DNA of 61,266 bases from Chloroflexota bacterium (GTDB taxonomy: Bacteria; Chloroflexota; JAHJIN01), in contig JAHJIN010000368.1 of NCBI GenBank assembly GCA_018823415.1, positions 1 through 61,266 on the forward strand, in the 5' to 3' direction. The position numbers and the translations under genes were made by a program. The notes under the pieces were generated by a model. The model saw only the letters and a list, made by a program, of their open reading frames with translations. It had not been told where the DNA came from and searched no databases. Each line of letters opens with the position of its first letter. Positions within the stretch are counted from its first letter, which is position 1. Positions 58,000 through 61,266 of this stretch are shown here, one piece after another.

Positions 58000-59220
58000 A
58001 TGAACAGTGAATACGTGCGCCTGCTCCAGCAGGCATTTGGCAATATCAATCCCGACACGGCTGCGCAATTGGCCCAGGTGGCCCGCGAGCGCACCTATGA
58101 CCCGGGCGACGTACTCTTGCGCCAGGGCGACCAGGGCCATGATTTTTACGTCCTCGCCAGCGGCCAGGTAGCCGTGACGCGCCACTTGGCCAGCCCCGAC
58201 GAGCAAACCCTGGCCCAGCGCGGCCCGGGCGACATCATTGGCGAAATGGCCTTGCTGGATGATGCCCCGCGTCTGGCCTCGATCCATGCTTTGACCCCAG
58301 TGCGGGTCCTGGCCTTTGACGAGGCCGCTTTTCAGGCGCTTCTGGCCCACAGCCTGCCCGCTGCCTTGCAGGTGATTCGCCTCATCACCGCGCGTCTGCG
58401 TGAGGCCGACTACCAGGTCATTGCCGACCTGGAGCGCAAATACGCCGAGTTGCAGGCGGCCCAGGCGGCTATTATCGAAAAAAAGCGCATGGAGCGCGAT
58501 CTGGAAATCGCCGCCGAGGTGCAGCAGAGCCTCTTGCCCAAGACGTTTCCCCAGGTGCCCGAATTGTGCTTTGCCGCTCGCAACATCCCGGCTCGCCAGG
58601 TGGGCGGTGACTTTTATGATGTGATGCTCCTGAGCCCGGACCACGTGGGCATGGCGGCGGCCGACGTGTCGGACAAGGGCATTCACGCGGCCATCTTTAT
58701 GGCCGTGACCCGGAGCCTGCTACGGGCGGTGGCCGGCCTGGACCCCAATCCCAGCCAGACCTTGCAGCGCGTCCACGACCTGCTGCTCGAGGTCTCGACC
58801 TCGGACATGTTTGTGACCGTGTTCTATGGCGTGTTTCACCGGCCCACACACCGGTTTCGTTATGCTCGGGCCGGCCACGACCAGCCGCTCTGGCACAGCA
58901 CGCAAGACGGGAGCACACACCTGCTAAAGGGCCGGGGGCGCTTTTTGGGCATGCTGTCGCCCCTTGAATTGGAGGATTACGAGGTCCAACTGGCGCCCGG
59001 CGATGTGATCGTCTCGTATAGCGATGGCATTACCGATGCCCACAACCCGGCCGGCGAGCGATTCGGGCTGCCCCGGGTGCAGGCGCTGCTCGAAGCGCAT
59101 CTCCAGGACGAGGCCGATAGCCTGTGTGATACGATCCTGGACGCTGTGGGCGAGTTTCAGGCCGGCAGCGCCCAGTTCGACGACCAGACCTTGTTGGTGA
59201 TGCGCGTGAATGACAAGTAA
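58000..59220 (+). CDS. cNMP-binding PP2C-type (SpoIIE/RsbU) serine phosphatase
   Basis: A 406-aa protein. About residues 15-125 are a cyclic-nucleotide-binding domain with the phosphate cassette IGEMALLDDAPRLASI. A helix (about 130-170) leads to a SpoIIE/PP2C domain (170-404): VGGDFYDVMLL, AAADVSDKGIHAAIFM, RYARAGHDQPLW, SYSDGITDAHNPAGERFG and FDDQTLLVM, with the metal-binding Asp residues. Such enzymes act on anti-anti-sigma or other phosphoproteins under second-messenger control. Starts 21 bp after the glycosidase-like gene with GAGG upstream. Along with the NACHT-cyclase protein, it shows cyclic nucleotide use in this genome. Confidence 0.92.
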   Translation: MNSEYVRLLQQAFGNINPDTAAQLAQVARERTYDPGDVLLRQGDQGHDFYVLASGQVAVTRHLASPDEQTLAQRGPGDIIGEMALLDDAPRLASIHALTPVRVLAFDEAAFQALLAHSLPAALQVIRLITARLREADYQVIADLERKYAELQAAQAAIIEKKRMERDLEIAAEVQQSLLPKTFPQVPELCFAARNIPARQVGGDFYDVMLLSPDHVGMAAADVSDKGIHAAIFMAVTRSLLRAVAGLDPNPSQTLQRVHDLLLEVSTSDMFVTVFYGVFHRPTHRFRYARAGHDQPLWHSTQDGSTHLLKGRGRFLGMLSPLELEDYEVQLAPGDVIVSYSDGITDAHNPAGERFGLPRVQALLEAHLQDEADSLCDTILDAVGEFQAGSAQFDDQTLLVMRVNDK

Positions 59221-59235
59221 GCCGCTACGACACAC

Positions 59236-59265
59236 AAGAAACCCGTTCGCTAGAACGGGTTTCTT
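59236..59265 (+). terminator. rho-independent terminator after the phosphatase gene
   Basis: AAGAAACCCGTTC (59236-59248) pairs perfectly with GAACGGGTTTCTT (59253-59265), loop GCTA. It starts 15 bp after the stop and ends in a T-rich tract that is part of the stem. Confidence 0.85.
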
Positions 59266-59421
59266 CTAGCTTGCGGCGGGCAACTGCCCACCCTTGCGAG
59301 GGTTTGAGCCAATTCGCTGACAAAATCGGTCAGGCGCGGCGGGACTATGCCCAATCGCCAGTGCGTTTGAACCTTCGCAAGGGTAGCCTGAGCAGATACG
59401 CGGCGGGTGTATTACCCGCCG
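59266..59421. other. intergenic region with long inverted repeats
   Basis: Between the phosphatase terminator and the DUF951 gene lies about 145 bp with no gene. ACCCTTGCGA (59290-59299) and TCGCAAGGGT (59375-59384) form a 10-bp inverted repeat, and CGGCGGGT/ACCCGCCG (59401-59408, 59414-59421) makes a hairpin that reaches into the end of the DUF951 gene and may act as its terminator. Confidence 0.5.
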
Positions 59422-59627
59422 TTTGTGTTGGCCTCGGCCGGACCGCGCGCCACAAACCCCTTCATCCGACGCTCCAGTTTGCTGCGCGGCAGCAGGACAT
59501 AGTGGCTGCACGTCTGACAGACCAGCCCGATGTCGGCCCCCAGGCGAATCACGCGCCACTCGTAGCTGCCGCACGGGTGCGGCTTGCGCAACCGCACCAC
59601 ATCCCCCAGGCGAAATTCTTGCACCAT
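59412..59627 (-). CDS. DUF951 family protein
   Basis: A 71-aa protein with the DUF951 pattern: [52 protein letters not shown], with Cys residues (C19 and the CQTC pair) that may bind zinc. Small, often near the ribosome or DNA-binding genes in Gram-positives; role unknown. ATG 59627 with AGGA at good spacing. It overlaps nothing and follows the coiled-coil gene closely on the same strand, so the two may share a message. Confidence 0.88.
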   Translation of the reverse strand: MVQEFRLGDVVRLRKPHPCGSYEWRVIRLGADIGLVCQTCSHYVLLPRSKLERRMKGFVARGPAEANTNGG

Positions 59628-59653
59628 GCGCCGGTTCCTATCGCCCCCAGTGG

Positions 59654-60703
59654 TCAGACCACGGCCTGTACGATTGCCCACCCGGTCAGGCACATGGTCA
59701 GCAGGCAGCCCACGATCAGCGCGCCCACGAGCGCCACCGCTCCCACCAGCACGTAAAAACGCCGCACGGCCGTAATGTCGGCGGCCTCGGACTCGGTCTT
59801 GAGGTCTGCCAGTTGGGCCAGCAGGTTGATGCGGACAGATTCGAGCTTGTCGATGGCGGCATAGGTGTCTTGCAGGGCCGGCGCATCGGGCCGGGCCTGG
59901 TCCATAATCGGCCCGAGTTCGGCGCTGAGCTTGATGTTCTCATTGGCCAGGGCCGCAATCTCGGCGGTGCGCTCTCGCACGGCGGCACGCAGGTCGGCCA
60001 GGTGCGCCTCGTGTTCGCCCAGGACTGCCCCTTTTTGGGCCCGGGACTGGGCCGCCTGCTGCTCCAGATCGGCCAGTTGCTCTTGCAGTGGAGGCCGGGT
60101 CGCCTCGTTATCTGCCACGGCCCGGTGCAGGTCGGGCAATTGCGCCTCTAGGCTGGCCTGCGCCTGCTCCAGCCCGGCGATCCGGCTCCGGAACCGGGTA
60201 CGCCGCTGATCCACGTCCACCACGGTCAGGCGATCCAGTTCGCCCAGCCGGGCTTGCGTCGCCGCCAGGTCCTTTTGCGTCCGTTCCAATTCGTGCTCGG
60301 CGGCGTGCAGGCGTTCGTTGGCGACCCGCGAATCTTTTTCCAGCGCCTCGAGTTGGCTGGACAAGGGCTCCCACGCGGCTACGATCTCGTTCAGCCGACC
60401 CTGCCACTCGGCTTCTGTGGCCTGACGGGCTTCCGTCTCAGCGTCGATTTGCTGCTCCAGGTCGGCTTTGCGCTGGCGCAGCGTTTCTATTTGCGCGGCT
60501 CGCGCCAGCAGTTGGTCCCAGACCTCGGACTCGAGCAGAGCTGGCGCCTCGACCCGGTGTTCCCAGGCTTGATGACCCAGCCGGGTCACCAGCATCGCGA
60601 TCTCGTGTTCCTTTTGCTGCGCATCTCGCTGCAACTGGAGTACCTGGATGCGGCGCCGCGTTTGACCCATGCCCGCATCGACCGTTTCTCTGATGACTGC
60701 CAT
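59654..60703 (-). CDS. coiled-coil protein with C-terminal membrane anchor
   Basis: A 349-aa protein. Residues about 10-300 are a long charged coiled coil ([22 protein letters not shown] through [20 protein letters not shown]), and a single hydrophobic helix is at the C terminus ([24 protein letters not shown]). Tail-anchored coiled coils can link the membrane to other components. ATG 60703 ([12 protein letters not shown]) follows GGAGGGAAG. No family recognised. Confidence 0.7.
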   Translation of the reverse strand: MAVIRETVDAGMGQTRRRIQVLQLQRDAQQKEHEIAMLVTRLGHQAWEHRVEAPALLESEVWDQLLARAAQIETLRQRKADLEQQIDAETEARQATEAEWQGRLNEIVAAWEPLSSQLEALEKDSRVANERLHAAEHELERTQKDLAATQARLGELDRLTVVDVDQRRTRFRSRIAGLEQAQASLEAQLPDLHRAVADNEATRPPLQEQLADLEQQAAQSRAQKGAVLGEHEAHLADLRAAVRERTAEIAALANENIKLSAELGPIMDQARPDAPALQDTYAAIDKLESVRINLLAQLADLKTESEAADITAVRRFYVLVGAVALVGALIVGCLLTMCLTGWAIVQAVV

Positions 60704-60760
60704 TGGCTTCCCTCCTGCCCACCTCCCGGGAGGCATCCATGCTTTTTTCCCTGCGTCATC

Positions 60761-60790
60761 ATTATACGCTAACGGGTTGTGATACGTCAA
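60761..60790 (-). promoter_or_regulatory. promoter of the coiled-coil gene
   Basis: On the minus strand TTGACG (60785-60790), 18 bases, TATAAT (60761-60766), about 58 bp before the ATG at 60703. Confidence 0.7.
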
Positions 60791-60844
60791 GAGTGCTGCC
60801 GCGATTCATCGGTGTGGTCACAGCGTTCAGGCCAACGCCTCCGG

Positions 60845-61120
60845 TCAGTGCGGATCGATGCGCCAGTCCTTGAAATTCTGCCCGCCCAGGGCCGGATAGT
60901 CCCGGTGCAGGTACGGCTTGGTGAGCCAGACCTGGGTGTAGTGGTAGACAGGAGCGACGACGCAGGCTTCCACGCAGAACAGTTGCTCCACTTCACGGTA
61001 CAAGGCCTGGCGCCGGGCTGGATCCAACTCGCTGGTGGCGTTCTTGAGCACCTGCTTTAACCGTTGCGATGCCGGATCGTCAGGGCTCAACCACAAGGAA
61101 AAGAACCTCCGGGAAGGATC
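60845..61120 (-). pseudogene. C-terminal fragment of an ABC oligopeptide-type binding protein, cut by an insertion element
   Basis: About 90 codons remain in frame: WLSPDDPASQRLKQVL, ATSELDPARRQALYREVEQLFCVEACVVAPVYHYTQVWLTKPYLHR, WRIDPH. This is the usual end of a family 5 extracellular solute-binding protein. The frame stays open to 61120, where the left end of an IS21-like element begins. The N-terminal part is beyond the window. The remaining fragment has no own start. Confidence 0.8.
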
Positions 61121-61266
61121 TGTCGAGTCTCGTAAAGTCGTACCGATTGCACGTTAACAAATGTCTCAAAAAGTCGTACCGCCCTGGTTGACCCCGGCCC
61201 AGAACCTGCTATCCTTGTCTGAGGTGACGAATCTCTGACCAGGAGAGTAGCAATGACCTTGAAAGG
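61121..61266 (+). mobile_element. left end of an IS21-like element (partial)
   Basis: A TGTC border at 61121 is followed by two copies of a sub-terminal unit, ending AAAGTCGTACCG (first copy 61121-61145, second 61162-61181, TGTCTCAAAAAGTCGTACCG), as in IS21-family ends with repeated inverted units. Downstream are TTGACC-N16-TATCCT (61189-61216), AGGAGAG and ATGACCTTG at 61253, the start of a gene that continues beyond the window, probably istA. Family assignment from repeat layout only. Confidence 0.55.
61253..61266 (+). CDS. start of the element's first gene (partial, probably transposase)
   Basis: ATG at 61253 preceded by AGGAGAG with six bases between and by a TTGACC/TATCCT promoter. Only MTLK is visible, so the product is inferred from the IS-like end upstream. 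Confidence 0.4.

Noticed and set aside
1..61266. CRISPR arrays, tRNA or rRNA genes
   Set aside because: No regularly spaced direct repeats of suitable length and no tRNA-like cloverleaf or rRNA sequence noticed by reading; tRNAscan and a CRISPR finder would be needed for proof.

Overview
This 61 kb, GC-rich window carries about fifty protein genes in an order and with domain combinations that fit a member of the Chloroflexota (Anaerolineae/Caldilineae-like). The pointers are a MurF-Alr fusion, a fusion of an ABC-2 permease with a SpoIIM domain, a DUF951 protein, ThyX with a SQQSQRY-type signature, the DUF151 nuclease, STAND/TPR giants with cyclic-nucleotide domains, and AT-rich dispersed repeats of the ACGTGAAACGT and ACGCAGAT type. 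The lineage is an inference from gene content; no rRNA or tRNA gene was seen.

Layout. 1-3.7 kb: a gingipain-like peptidase, two small membrane proteins and a PadR-controlled membrane operon. 3.8-7.0 kb: an old-yellow-enzyme/FAD reductase divergent from a nitroreductase. 7-11.3 kb: an unknown possible glycosyltransferase, MoxR ATPase, DUF58 protein and a TolB-like propeller lipoprotein. 11.4-16.4 kb: obgE, nadD, a 54-codon gene, an unknown 551-aa protein, a DUF151 nuclease and a family 4 uracil-DNA glycosylase. 16.4-23.8 kb: hflX, a degenerate GAF/histidine-kinase-like protein, uvrC, coaE, a LarA-like gene and a small membrane protein. 23.8-30 kb: a lipoprotein, murF-alr, and an oxidoreductase/aminotransferase pair behind a candidate glmS ribozyme. 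30.6-36 kb: a two-gene operon of an AAA ATPase and a 1320-aa cNMP-NACHT-TPR-cNMP-cyclase protein. 36.1-44.2 kb: ABC exporter, two-component pair, a frameshifted membrane protein, GAPDH and a GAF protein. 44.3-47.6 kb: guaA with a homing-endonuclease element in its 3' part. 47.7-55.2 kb: ChrB-C/MFS, xpt, a sugar-type permease, folD/fchA, an SRPBCC protein, sigma factor and thyX. 55.4-61.3 kb: an intracellular glycosidase-like protein, a cNMP-dependent PP2C phosphatase, DUF951, a coiled-coil membrane protein and a binding-protein gene cut by the end of an IS21-like element.

Three items stand out. (1) guaA is a hybrid: a roughly 1.9 kb lower-GC insert brings its own recoded guaA 3' end, a two-motif LAGLIDADG endonuclease and a ribbon-helix-helix regulator, with divergent consensus promoters over inverted repeats; the displaced native 3' end remains downstream as a pseudogene. 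(2) The leader of the DegT/Gfo-Idh operon folds by eye into the glmS ribozyme architecture (core motifs, P3.1, P3 pseudoknot, P4 and P4.1 with a GCGA loop) although the downstream genes are not glmS. (3) One polypeptide joins two cyclic-nucleotide sensors, a NACHT switch, TPRs and a class III cyclase, and is co-directional with an AAA ATPase under a near-consensus promoter. It is a plausible self-sensing signalling or defence module.

All assignments rest on reading motifs in the sequence; no searches were run.
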